Positions 34,338 to 42,994 of a stretch of DNA of 64,000 nucleotides are shown piece by piece. Below the pieces are notes generated by a model that was not told the DNA's origin, ran no database searches, and saw only the letters and a program-made list of their open reading frames with translations. How positions within the stretch are numbered: the stretch's first letter is position 1; every line of letters starts with the position of its first letter. The translations under genes were made by a program, and so were the position numbers. Location: NCBI RefSeq assembly GCF_002157145.1, contig NZ_CP021361.1, positions 2,039,001 through 2,103,000 on the forward strand. Direction: 5' to 3'. The stretch is from Acidovorax carolinensis (lineage in GTDB: Bacteria; Pseudomonadota; Gammaproteobacteria; Burkholderiales; Burkholderiaceae_C).

Positions 34338-37244
34338 CTACTGCCTCCCGCGGCCCGTCATGGATGTGGCCTGCGCTACCAGCGCATGGAAATCCTCGAG
34401 CCCTGGATCGGGCTTGCGTCTAACGGTCGGCGGCACACCTTGCAGCGCCACGGTGGGCCAGAGCGCGACGGCGCTCACCTCCGTTTTCAGCGCGGTGAAG
34501 TCTCCGCGTGCTGTGTCCAGCGTAAGCAGATGGCGTACGTCGGCGGCTTCGTTGGTGCGCGGGCCCATGTCGGGCAAGCGCTGGCTACAGAAGCGGCGCA
34601 GGATGGTTGCGGTGATCGAGGTGTGATCGTAGACCGTGTGGTCCACATTCGGGTCGCCGTTCGGCGTGGCCGCGATCAGCGGTGAAACGATGATGGCAGG
34701 CACGCGCACACCCAGCCGGCGTTCACTGTTCGACAGTGGTGCGATGTTGCGCGTCAACTCCGTCGGGCCGCTACCAGTGGTGATCTCGAAGGGCAGCGGC
34801 ACATGGTCGTAGAAGCCGCCGTGTTCGTCGTAGGTGATGATCAGCAGCGTCTTCTCCCACTGTCCATTCTCGATCAGCGCCTTGATGATGTTCGCCACGA
34901 GGATCTGCCCGTTGACCATATCCGCGGGTGCGTGGTCGTCGTTTCCGCCGGGCGCTTCGATGTAGTCCGGTTCGATAAAGCTCACCGACGGCAATGCATC
35001 TGCGGCGCACATCGCCGCAAACCCACGCAGCGAGTCGTTGAACCCCACAATTCGAGACTCGTCGAAGGTGTATTTGCGGAACATGCGCAGCGTCGAGTAG
35101 TTGTGCTCGAACAGCGTCCACGACACGTTCTGGTCAGTAAGGTGGTCGAAGAACGTCGTTGCTTCCAGCGGCGCAAACTTGTTGCCCAAGTCCGGGTTCT
35201 CGACTTCCGGGCTCCCGTAGACGTCTTCGCTCAGATCGCCGGTGAGGTTTACGAAGCGATTGGGCAGCGTGCCACCGATGTGAGAGCAATGCCACCGGTC
35301 GCAGATCGCGAACTCGCGCGCAAGCGCGCCGAAGATAGGCAGCTCGATGTCTGTCATGTAGTTCATGACCAGCTGGTACTCGCCGGGGCCCGTGCCGGGC
35401 TTGCGCGCGTAGTCGGCGACGAAGCCCTTCATGTTGTCGGCGATTTGCCGCTCGACGCACGCGTGCCCGTGGCAGGGATTGTCGATGTTGAAGCCGGGCC
35501 AGGCGCTGGTGTTCGCGCGCTGGCTGCGATAGAACGGCGCGCCGGGCTCGTCGGGGAAGCGTATGGCATCGCGATCGTTTGTGCCGGGCAGTAGCCCCTC
35601 GACGATGTGTTGTGCAATCGGTGCTTCCCGTTGCGTGTTCGGATTGCGCGAGAGCAACGCGGTGCGCGGGACGCGACCATCGCGCGTCAGGTAGCCGAAC
35701 ACCTGGTCAAACGAACGGTTCTCCTGCATCAGCACGACGATATGGTCGATCTTGCTCAGCGCACCGGCGTCGTGCACAGGCAGGTACTTTGGTCCGGCTT
35801 CCGGCGGCAGCGGCATCTCGTACGGCGTGTCGAACAGACGCGGCCACGCCGGTTGCGGCGTCGTCTGCGGGCCGCCGGAGTCCAGCAGCGTGGCGCGCGT
35901 GCCCAGCACGTCGCCGCGGCCATCGATGATCTGCTTTGGCCGCTTGGGCGGGCGCTGGCGGCCGACGTACGTGAAGACCATTTCCCCCGTGCCGCGGTCG
36001 TATGCCGTGCCCAAGATCTCGTAGCGGCCCACCAGCCAGCGGCCGAGCGCGTCGAGCACGCGCCGCGGCATCGCGGGTTTTCCGTCCGTGTCCGGTGGCG
36101 CGGACTGGAGTTGGTACAGTGCGTTTTCCAGGGCCTCCTTGACTTCCTGCTTGACGTTGATCGTCTCGATGCCAGAACTGGGAGACGGATAGCTCACATC
36201 GAAGTCGAGCGCGTCCAGCAACGGCGATTCGACTTCGACGTAGTAGCTCAGCCGCCCCGCGCTCCAAGCGGCCAGGTAAAAGCGCACCATCAGATACATC
36301 GGATCGGGCAGCGTCACGGACGGGTTAGGCCCGGGAATGTCGACTTCGACGTTGCGCGAGCCCTCGTATGTGCAATCGATGCGCAAGGCGAAGTACGGTA
36401 TGTCGCGTCGGACTTCGCCTTCGATCACCGGCGGAATAGGATCGGGGCGACCACCGGCCTCCAGCGTCAGCCCGATCTTATTGATCGTGGGGAACTTAAT
36501 GAAGTCGACGCCGAGCGGGATGTACTGGTTGTCGGTGGGGAGGCCATGGAGGTTGGCGAAATCGGGTTGCCACTGATAGCCGAGGATGTTGTCGCGCAGC
36601 TGGAACCACAGAAGGTACGGGCTGTCTTCGTTGTTGACCCGATCATTCCAGTTCGCGTTGAACCCGTTATTGAGGAACGCGATCGGAACGCGCCGCGTCT
36701 CCAGCGGGAGCACGCTGGGATACACCACATGCAGGCGGTAGCGGCGACGGTCGAGCGATCCGTCCACCTTGCGCGTGACCTTCACCGCCCAGATGTCGCC
36801 GCTGTTCGGCGTCTCATGGAAGATGTGGTTGAAGCCGCTATCAACGGTGGTGCCGGCACGCACCAGCTCCAGCGCGAGTTCCATCGTCGGTCCATAGCTG
36901 CCGCCGACGTCCACTACTTCCAGATCGCCGCCGAAGCCACCTGGCTGCCACGGACGGTTATCGCGCGCGATGACGCCGGGGCTGGTGCCGGTGACAACGG
37001 GGCCAATATCCGTCGCGGCAACACCAGCCACGACACCGCGATCCGTCGCGGCGCCCCGTCCAGCGCCGAGCGGATTTACGCGCGCGGAACGCGCACTCGT
37101 TCCCGTACCCGACCACCCTGGTGGCATCGCATAGAAGGATTGCAGACGGATCAAACCCGGCGTCATCGGGGGGAGCTGCCAGATGCCGACGTCGCCCGGG
37201 TTGAGTTCGATGAACGCATCGCGCTCGCGGTAGGAGTATTCCAT
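34338..37244 (-). CDS. Two-part phospholipase C/phosphoesterase-family protein
   Basis: A 968-residue protein. The C-terminal half (about 495-945) is a PLC-family phosphoesterase (acid phosphatase/phospholipase C superfamily): IDHIVVLMQENRSFDQVFGY, ICDRWHCSH, ITYDEHGGFYDHV and the late YDHTSITATILR carry its metal and nucleophile sites. The N-terminal ~490 residues belong to no family I recognise and contain Gly-, Pro- and aromatic-rich segments. No signal peptide is seen, unusual because relatives are exported, often by Tat. The start at ATG 37244 is chosen for AGGAG; the frame runs open to 37511. Codon use is less GC-biased than neighbours. Confidence 0.85.
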   Translation of the reverse strand: MEYSYRERDAFIELNPGDVGIWQLPPMTPGLIRLQSFYAMPPGWSGTGTSARSARVNPLGAGRGAATDRGVVAGVAATDIGPVVTGTSPGVIARDNRPWQPGGFGGDLEVVDVGGSYGPTMELALELVRAGTTVDSGFNHIFHETPNSGDIWAVKVTRKVDGSLDRRRYRLHVVYPSVLPLETRRVPIAFLNNGFNANWNDRVNNEDSPYLLWFQLRDNILGYQWQPDFANLHGLPTDNQYIPLGVDFIKFPTINKIGLTLEAGGRPDPIPPVIEGEVRRDIPYFALRIDCTYEGSRNVEVDIPGPNPSVTLPDPMYLMVRFYLAAWSAGRLSYYVEVESPLLDALDFDVSYPSPSSGIETINVKQEVKEALENALYQLQSAPPDTDGKPAMPRRVLDALGRWLVGRYEILGTAYDRGTGEMVFTYVGRQRPPKRPKQIIDGRGDVLGTRATLLDSGGPQTTPQPAWPRLFDTPYEMPLPPEAGPKYLPVHDAGALSKIDHIVVLMQENRSFDQVFGYLTRDGRVPRTALLSRNPNTQREAPIAQHIVEGLLPGTNDRDAIRFPDEPGAPFYRSQRANTSAWPGFNIDNPCHGHACVERQIADNMKGFVADYARKPGTGPGEYQLVMNYMTDIELPIFGALAREFAICDRWHCSHIGGTLPNRFVNLTGDLSEDVYGSPEVENPDLGNKFAPLEATTFFDHLTDQNVSWTLFEHNYSTLRMFRKYTFDESRIVGFNDSLRGFAAMCAADALPSVSFIEPDYIEAPGGNDDHAPADMVNGQILVANIIKALIENGQWEKTLLIITYDEHGGFYDHVPLPFEITTGSGPTELTRNIAPLSNSERRLGVRVPAIIVSPLIAATPNGDPNVDHTVYDHTSITATILRRFCSQRLPDMGPRTNEAADVRHLLTLDTARGDFTALKTEVSAVALWPTVALQGVPPTVRRKPDPGLEDFHALVAQATSMTGRGRQ

Positions 37245-37639
37245 GTCGCCGCTCCTGGAGAGGGGGAACGCAAAGAGTATGCGCCTTGCTGTGCGAAAGC
37301 AAGCCTGCGGTTCAACCAACTCCAGCCGCCTGACGGCAGCTGTCAAAGCGCAGTTCAGCGCCGAACACAGCCTTCTCCGGCGCGCCGCCTGCAATCTCGC
37401 ATGTAGAACCGCCTGGCTCGCGTCAGCGCTACTACCGACCAGTACGAGCCAAGGAGCTATGCGCGCAGAGCCTCGGAGCATGGCGCCTGCCGAACGACAG
37501 CAACCAAGCACACCAATGGTTGCAACGGGTCGTAAGCCGCCGCTCCAAACTCCAAAAGTTGCCTAGAAAATTGCGACCGCGCCAACAGTCATCCCCTGTC
37601 AGCCCGGTCGCGCCAGATCACTTCAAGTCATCACCGGCC
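37245..37639. other. Intergenic region upstream of the phosphoesterase gene
   Basis: No gene is supported. The interval should contain the phosphoesterase promoter. Near 37573-37611 there are inverted arms GCGACCG / CGGTCGC with a 25-base loop and no T-run, so they are not called a terminator. Confidence 0.4.
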
Positions 37640-39736
37640 TCAAAACGCCACCCTCACCCCCACCGTCACATTGCGCCCCATCAGCGGCGCCGCGTTCTTG
37701 ATGAATGAGGTGTGCGCATACGCCAGGCGATCCGTCAGGTTGGTGGCCTTCAAATACAGCTGCCACGGCGTGCCTTCATTGAAACGGCCGTTGTAGCTCA
37801 CCCCCAGGTTCAGCATGCCGTATCCGGGCGTGGCACTTTCAAACTCTGCCACGCGGCTCTGGCGGGCGACTTGCACCCATTCGACCAGGCCTTCCCAGGC
37901 ATTCCAGTGGGTGTCCAGCCGAATACCGGCGCGGGTAGCGGGGATGCGCGGCAGCAGGCCGCCGCCGTTGTTGAGCTTGGCGCGCACGGTGTCGCCAAAC
38001 AGAGTGACGCCCAGGTTACGCGCGATGCGCTGGCGCACCTGGCCTTCGATGCCGGTAAAGGTGGCGTCGGCCTGGCTGTACTGCAGCAGTTGCAGGCCAT
38101 CCACTTCATCGAGCGTGCGGCCGTAGATGTAGTTGCTGATGCGGTTCTTGAACACGCTGACGCCAAAGGTGGTGTCGCCACTCGTCTTGCGCAGGCTGAC
38201 GTCGATGTTCTGCGAGGTTTCGGAGCGCAGGTCGGAGTTGCCGCGTTCATACGTGCTGGTGGCCATGTGCAGGCCCTGGGCGTACAGCTCTTCGGCCGAC
38301 GGGGCGCGGCTGGCGCGGGTGAACGAGGTGCCCACCTGGTAGCCGGGCGTGAACTTCCACACTGCGCCCAGCGATGCGGAGGTGCCGTTGTGGCTGCGTT
38401 CGACGCCACTGGCCGAACCTGACGCGATGGCCTCGGCCGTCTGACGGTCGTGGCGCAGGGCGGCTTCAAAGCGCCAGTCGTTCCAGCGGAATTCCTCCAG
38501 CACAAACAGCCCTGTCTTGCGGGTGATGGTGGGCTGCACATAGGCCTCTTCGCCTTCTGCGCTGAACTTGCGTTGCGATGTTTGCAGGCCGATCACGCCC
38601 TTGAACCCGGCTATTGCGGAGTGCTGCAGCTCAATGCGGGTGTCGTAGGCCTTGTTCTTGAAGGTGGTGCTGACGGCGCCTTCTTCGATCTCGTCGTGCC
38701 GGTAGTCGGTGATACCCGCGCGCAGGCGCAGGGCCGAGAAGCCTGCAAACGGGTCGCGCAGCTCGCCACGGATATCGAGGCGCTCGCTGCGCAGGTCGAC
38801 CACGGGCACATCGCCATGCTCTTCTGCGCCGTGGTCGTGGCCGTCGTCCTCTCCTTCGTGGGCACCGCAATGCAGGTGGCTGCCGTGGGGGTGGCAGCCC
38901 TCAAAGCTGTGGTTGTGGCCCGGCAGGCCGTATTTGGCGGTCTGGCGGGTGTAGGCCGCGCCCAGATAACCCCGGTCGCCCACCCACGACAGGCCCACGC
39001 TGCCGGTGTCGGTGCGGTTGAAGCTGCCCGGCACCTTGTTGCCACCCGTCCAGCCTTTGCCCACGCGGTAGTCGCCCGCGTCGCGCGCCACGCCTTCTAC
39101 ATGCACGGCGAGGTTGCCTGTGCCGCCGGTCAGCGAAAAGGCCCCTGCCCGCTCGGCCGCGCCGGTGTTGGCGCGCAACTCGGCGCTGCCTTCAACGCCT
39201 TTTTGCGGGATGGCGGTGGGCACCTTGCCGTCGAGCACATTGACCACGCCGCCCACGGCGCCGTTGCCATAGACCAGGGCCGAGGGGCCGCGCAACACCT
39301 CGATCTGCGTGGCCAGCATGGGCTCGGAGACCACGGCGTGGTCAGGGCTGATGGTGGATGCGTCGTGCAGCTCGGCACCGTCGCTCAGCACCTTGACGCG
39401 CGGGCCGTCCATCCCGCGAATGATGGGGCGGCTGGCGCCGGCGCCGAAGTGGCTGCTGGTGATGCCGGGCTCGCTGCTCAGCGTTTCGCCCAAGGTGGCC
39501 TCGCGGCGGCGCACCAGTTCGTCGCCCTCCAGCACGGTGACGGGCGTGGTCATGTCATTGGCGCCTAATTGCAGGCCGCTGGCAGACACGGTAACGGGGG
39601 GCAGGCTGGCGGCCGGTGCGGCCACGGGGCCGGCGTCTGCAGCATGGGCCAGGCTGCTGCCAGCCAGGGCCAGCCAGGTGGCAAGGGCCACGGGGTGACG
39701 TGAGTAAAGGTGGAGGGATGCAGAAATAGCAGTCAT
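37640..39736 (-). CDS. znuD: TonB-dependent zinc receptor, ZnuD-like
   Basis: A 698-residue outer-membrane receptor with a signal peptide (to about residue 32), plug domain (about 45-175, with RPIIRGMDGPRVKVL and EVLRGPSALVYGNGAVGG), beta-barrel and a terminal aromatic residue (VAF). A loop at about residues 274-308 holds ten His and two Cys (from GHNHSFEGCHPHG to EEHGD), like the zinc-capturing loop of neisserial ZnuD. It would import zinc with TonB energy; Zur control is expected, but I could not identify a Zur box. A small His-containing protein gene lies upstream on the same strand, with one dispersed repeat between. Confidence 0.9.
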   Translation of the reverse strand: MTAISASLHLYSRHPVALATWLALAGSSLAHAADAGPVAAPAASLPPVTVSASGLQLGANDMTTPVTVLEGDELVRRREATLGETLSSEPGITSSHFGAGASRPIIRGMDGPRVKVLSDGAELHDASTISPDHAVVSEPMLATQIEVLRGPSALVYGNGAVGGVVNVLDGKVPTAIPQKGVEGSAELRANTGAAERAGAFSLTGGTGNLAVHVEGVARDAGDYRVGKGWTGGNKVPGSFNRTDTGSVGLSWVGDRGYLGAAYTRQTAKYGLPGHNHSFEGCHPHGSHLHCGAHEGEDDGHDHGAEEHGDVPVVDLRSERLDIRGELRDPFAGFSALRLRAGITDYRHDEIEEGAVSTTFKNKAYDTRIELQHSAIAGFKGVIGLQTSQRKFSAEGEEAYVQPTITRKTGLFVLEEFRWNDWRFEAALRHDRQTAEAIASGSASGVERSHNGTSASLGAVWKFTPGYQVGTSFTRASRAPSAEELYAQGLHMATSTYERGNSDLRSETSQNIDVSLRKTSGDTTFGVSVFKNRISNYIYGRTLDEVDGLQLLQYSQADATFTGIEGQVRQRIARNLGVTLFGDTVRAKLNNGGGLLPRIPATRAGIRLDTHWNAWEGLVEWVQVARQSRVAEFESATPGYGMLNLGVSYNGRFNEGTPWQLYLKATNLTDRLAYAHTSFIKNAAPLMGRNVTVGVRVAF

Positions 39737-39825
39737 GGTTTATGTGTCTCAAGGCATGGCGCCACCCGCTTGGCAGGCATGGGGCGCTGCATACCGTTTT
39801 GCGCACAGGGCGCAGGATATGAATG

Positions 39826-39876
39826 AAAAGTGCCCTTAGCGCTTTATAGTTAAGCGCTAGCAGCTATGAAATCAGG
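39826..39876. repeat. Dispersed AGCGCTT repeat, copy 5
   Basis: CCCTTAGCGCTTTATAGTTAAGCGCTAGCAGCTATGAAAT in two parts: TTAGCGCTTT and AAGCGCTAGCAGCT. It lies between the small upstream gene and znuD. Confidence 0.8.
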
Positions 39877-39951
39877 AGTAATTGGCGCGTTGGGCACGCG
39901 CAGTGCGCCGCCCACGCAGCAGCAGGCGTCGGCGTGCAGTGGCGCGCCGGA

Positions 39952-40383
39952 TCAGCCCACCAGGGCCGGTGGCCCCCGGGCCTGGAACAGCGCGACATGC
40001 CGCACCGCCCAGCGCTCGGGCGCGGGTGCGCTGGGCGCCACGGCCGGGGCAGCCGCAGGCAGCACCGGCGCACTGCAGGGCAATGCCGTGCCCAGGGCCA
40101 GCTGGTCGAGCAAGAGGCAATCGATGGGCGCATGGCCCGAGAACAGCGCTGCCAGCAGGCTGGGTGCGTGGGCGGCTGCGGTGGCGTGGGCAGAGACGCG
40201 CGCCCCGCCGTCATCGTGCAGCGCGACAACGGCCGACGGCGGGGTGGCGTGCAACACCTGGTGCCAGCGGCCCAGCGCGGGCGCGAGCACCAGGGCCAGC
40301 AGCAGGCCCCACACCGCAGCGCGGCGCAATGCGGCAGGCAGAGTCACGGAGGTGTTGTTTGGGGTGGAAGGTGCGGGCTGCAT
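39952..40383 (-). CDS. Small exported protein upstream of znuD, DUF2946-like
   Basis: A 143-residue protein with an N-terminal hydrophobic helix (about 21-38, AAVWGLLLALVLAPALG), then WHQVLHATP, histidines spaced through the middle (HDDGG, HATAAAHAP, GHAPIDC), LLLDQL and a terminal FQARGPP. This layout of short proteins next to TonB or metal-uptake genes is common in the family and is annotated DUF2946 or hypothetical. It probably lies in the periplasm or is membrane-anchored, possibly binding metal. The association with znuD is by position and strand only. Confidence 0.65.
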   Translation of the reverse strand: MQPAPSTPNNTSVTLPAALRRAAVWGLLLALVLAPALGRWHQVLHATPPSAVVALHDDGGARVSAHATAAAHAPSLLAALFSGHAPIDCLLLDQLALGTALPCSAPVLPAAAPAVAPSAPAPERWAVRHVALFQARGPPALVG

Positions 40384-40483
40384 GGCGTGGGGGCAGCGCA
40401 GAGCACTGCAAAAGTGCCCCTGTCGATAGAGGGCTGCATTGTGCCTTGCAAAACTGCGCGTTGCAGCAACGCCGGGCGTTGAA

Positions 40484-41023
40484 TCAATCGGGCTTCAGGT
40501 AACGCGCAAAGGTTTTGCGAAACTTCTCCACCTTGGGGCCCACCACAAATGCGCAGTAACCCGCGTGGGGGTTGTTCGCAAAGTAATCCTGGTGGTAGGC
40601 CTCGGCGGCGCTGTAGTTGGCTAGCGGTTTCACCTCGGTGGTGATGGGCGCGCCAAACAGCTTGTCTTGCGACATCTGGCGAATCATGTCGTTGGCGATG
40701 TCGCCATGCTCGGGGTTCTCAAAATAGATGCCGCTGCGGTATTGCGTGCCTACGTCGTTGCCCTGGCGGTTGAGGGTGGTCGGGTCGTGGGTGTGGAAGA
40801 AGATTTCCAGAATCTCCTGCAGGCTGATTTCGTCGGCATCGAAGGTCAGGCGCACGACCTCGGCGTGGCCGGTGTCGCCCTGGCAGATTTGCTCGTAGCT
40901 GGGGTTCAGCGTGTGGCCGTTGGTGTAGCCGCTTTCCACATCGGTGATGCCGCGCACGCGGTCAAACACCGCTTCGGTGCACCAGAAGCAGCCGCCTCCC
41001 AGGGTGATGGTTTGCTGTGTCAT
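40484..41023 (-). CDS. msrA: Peptide methionine sulfoxide reductase A
   Basis: A 179-residue enzyme that repairs S-methionine sulfoxide in proteins. The catalytic motif is GGGCFWC with nucleophile Cys12. A candidate recycling Cys lies near the C-terminus (AGYCAFVV). Other conserved segments are the GYTNG and HDPTTLNRQGNDVGTQYRS. It is divergent from the tetR-RND operon. Confidence 0.95.
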   Translation of the reverse strand: MTQQTITLGGGCFWCTEAVFDRVRGITDVESGYTNGHTLNPSYEQICQGDTGHAEVVRLTFDADEISLQEILEIFFHTHDPTTLNRQGNDVGTQYRSGIYFENPEHGDIANDMIRQMSQDKLFGAPITTEVKPLANYSAAEAYHQDYFANNPHAGYCAFVVGPKVEKFRKTFARYLKPD

Positions 41024-41096
41024 GGACGTTTCCTAGCCAGTGTGGATGTGCAGCGCCGCATTATGAATTGACGCGGCGGAAGGCGCTCGCTACATT

Positions 41097-41110
41097 ACTA
41101 ACCAGTCAGT
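41097..41110. promoter_or_regulatory. Candidate TetR operator
   Basis: ACTAACCAGTCAGT is a near-perfect palindrome (ACTAAC against GTTAGT, one mismatch) lying 8 bases upstream of the tetR start codon. Its sequence resembles known operators of TetR repressors of RND pumps. It is placed to block the tetR-RND transcript. Inference from symmetry and place. Confidence 0.5.
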
Positions 41111-41118
41111 CATTAAAA

Positions 41119-41799
41119 ATGCACACCCCAACCTCCCCATCTCCCACCACTGCGGTCAAGCGCGAACGGCGCAAGGAGGCGCGCCCCGGCGAACTCATCG
41201 AAGCGGCGCTGGAGTTGTTTGTCGAGAAGGGCTTTGCGGCCACCAGGGTGGATGAAGTTGCAGCGCGTGCGGGGGTGTCCAAAGGCACGCTGTTTCTGTA
41301 CTTCTCCAGCAAGGAAGAACTGTTCAAGGCCGTGGTGCGCGAAAACATCGCGGGCCGCTTTGCCGAATGGACGCTGGAGCTGGACGCTTTTGAGGGCAAC
41401 ACCGACGATCTGCTGCGCTATTGCTACAAGGTGTGGTGGGAGCGCATTGGCAACACCAAGGCCTCGGGCATCACCAAGCTCATGCTGAGCGAAGCGCACC
41501 ACTTCCCCGAAATCACCCAGTTCTACCAGCGCGAAGTGATGGGCCCCGGCCAGGCGCTGATCCGCCGCATCCTGCAGCGGGGTGTGGACCGCAAGGAGAT
41601 TCGCCCCCTCGACATGGACTACGCGGTGTATCTGGTGCTCGCCCCGATGATGTTTCTGATGCTGTGGAAACACTCCATGGGCGCCTGCGTGCCGGACGCC
41701 CTGGATCTGGACCCCGAAAAATACCTGGCCATGCAAGCCGACAACATCCTGCACGGTCTGTACACAGCAGCGCCCGCCTCTGTCACCCCATCGGCCTGA
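41119..41799 (+). CDS. TetR-family repressor of the RND operon
   Basis: A 226-residue regulator. The N-terminal helix-turn-helix (about 26-70) reads LIEAALELFVEKGFAATRVD ... AGVSKGTLFLYFSSKEEL. A C-terminal ligand domain follows. The start at ATG 41119 is chosen; the frame is open upstream to 41017 but those codons overlap msrA and the operator. The stop is 4 bp before the membrane-fusion gene. It likely represses the pump until an export substrate binds. Confidence 0.93.
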   Translation: MHTPTSPSPTTAVKRERRKEARPGELIEAALELFVEKGFAATRVDEVAARAGVSKGTLFLYFSSKEELFKAVVRENIAGRFAEWTLELDAFEGNTDDLLRYCYKVWWERIGNTKASGITKLMLSEAHHFPEITQFYQREVMGPGQALIRRILQRGVDRKEIRPLDMDYAVYLVLAPMMFLMLWKHSMGACVPDALDLDPEKYLAMQADNILHGLYTAAPASVTPSA

Positions 41800-41803
41800 C
41801 ACC

Positions 41804-42988
41804 ATGAAACGCTGGATTCTCTGGGTAGCCATCGCCATCGCCGTCGCGCTGGTGGGCGGCGGCGTCTGGCGCGCGCTGGCAGCGCGGCAGGCGCAGCAAA
41901 AAGCCCTGGCGGAATCCAGTGCGCAACGCAAGGAAGCCACGCTGGACCTGGCGCCGGGTGAGCTGGTTACCGTGCAGCGGCACCGCCTTGCCTTGGCCGT
42001 GCCGGTGTCTGGCGCACTGCGCGCAGTCGAATCGGCCATGGTCAAGGCCCGCGCTGCCGGAGAACTGCAGGGCCTGACCCTGCGCGAGGGCGACAGTGTG
42101 CGCGCCGGGCAAGAAATCGCCCGCATCGACAGCACCGAGGCGCGTGCCCGCCTGCGCCAGGCCCAGCAGCAGGCCGATGCGGCAAAGGCCCAGGTGGACA
42201 TCAGCCAGCGCCAGTTCACCAACAACCGCGCGCTGGTGGACCAGGGGTTCATCTCTGCCACGGCGCTGGCCACCTCGCAGGCCAGCCTGGAGGCCGCGCA
42301 ATCGACCTATCAGGCGGCACTGGCCGCTGCCGATGTGGCGCGCAAGTCGCTGGACGACACCGTGCTGCGCAGCCCCTTGACCGGCCAGGTGTCGCAGCGG
42401 CTGGCGCAACCCGGCGAGCGTGTGGGGGTGGACAGCCGCATCATTGAGGTGGTGGACCTGTCCCGGCTGGAACTCGAAGCCTTGCTGAGCCCGGCCGATT
42501 CCCTGGCCGTGCGGGTGGGGCAAAAGGCCAGCCTGCGGATCGAAGGCGTGGCTACGCCCATCGAGGCCACCGTGGCCCGCATCAACCCGAGTGCCCAGGC
42601 CGGCAGCCGCACCGTGCCGGTGTACCTTGTCATCGAGCAAGGCGCAGCGGCACCAGTGCTGCGCCAGGGCCTGTTTGTGCAAGGCACGCTCGACACCGGC
42701 CACGCCGAAGTACTGGCCTTGCCGCTGGATGCCGTGCGCACCGACAGGCCTGCGCCCTATGTGCAGGCGGTGCACAGTGGCCGCGTGGTGTATCTGCCGG
42801 TGAAAACAGGCGCCCGTGCCGTGGTGGGCGGGGACACGATGGTGGCGATTGAGGGCGCTCCCGAAGGCACACCGGTGGTGGCCGGGCGCATGGGTTCGCT
42901 GCGCGAGGGCACGCCGGTGCGCATCCAGGAAAGCGCGCAAGCCAATCCTGCAGCTGCCGCAACCCCTGCATCGCGCGCCGCACCGTAA
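41804..42988 (+). CDS. RND efflux membrane-fusion (adaptor) protein
   Basis: A 394-residue periplasmic adaptor with an N-terminal transmembrane anchor (about 5-25). It carries the lipoyl half-motifs (LREGDSVRAGQEIARID), a long alpha-hairpin (about 110-180, rich in Gln and Ala) and beta-barrel domains. It links the RND permease to the TolC-like channel encoded further along. Gene order tetR-MFP-RND is tight: 4 bp before and 6 bp after. Confidence 0.93.
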   Translation: MKRWILWVAIAIAVALVGGGVWRALAARQAQQKALAESSAQRKEATLDLAPGELVTVQRHRLALAVPVSGALRAVESAMVKARAAGELQGLTLREGDSVRAGQEIARIDSTEARARLRQAQQQADAAKAQVDISQRQFTNNRALVDQGFISATALATSQASLEAAQSTYQAALAAADVARKSLDDTVLRSPLTGQVSQRLAQPGERVGVDSRIIEVVDLSRLELEALLSPADSLAVRVGQKASLRIEGVATPIEATVARINPSAQAGSRTVPVYLVIEQGAAAPVLRQGLFVQGTLDTGHAEVLALPLDAVRTDRPAPYVQAVHSGRVVYLPVKTGARAVVGGDTMVAIEGAPEGTPVVAGRMGSLREGTPVRIQESAQANPAAAATPASRAAP

Positions 42989-42994
42989 CCGGCC

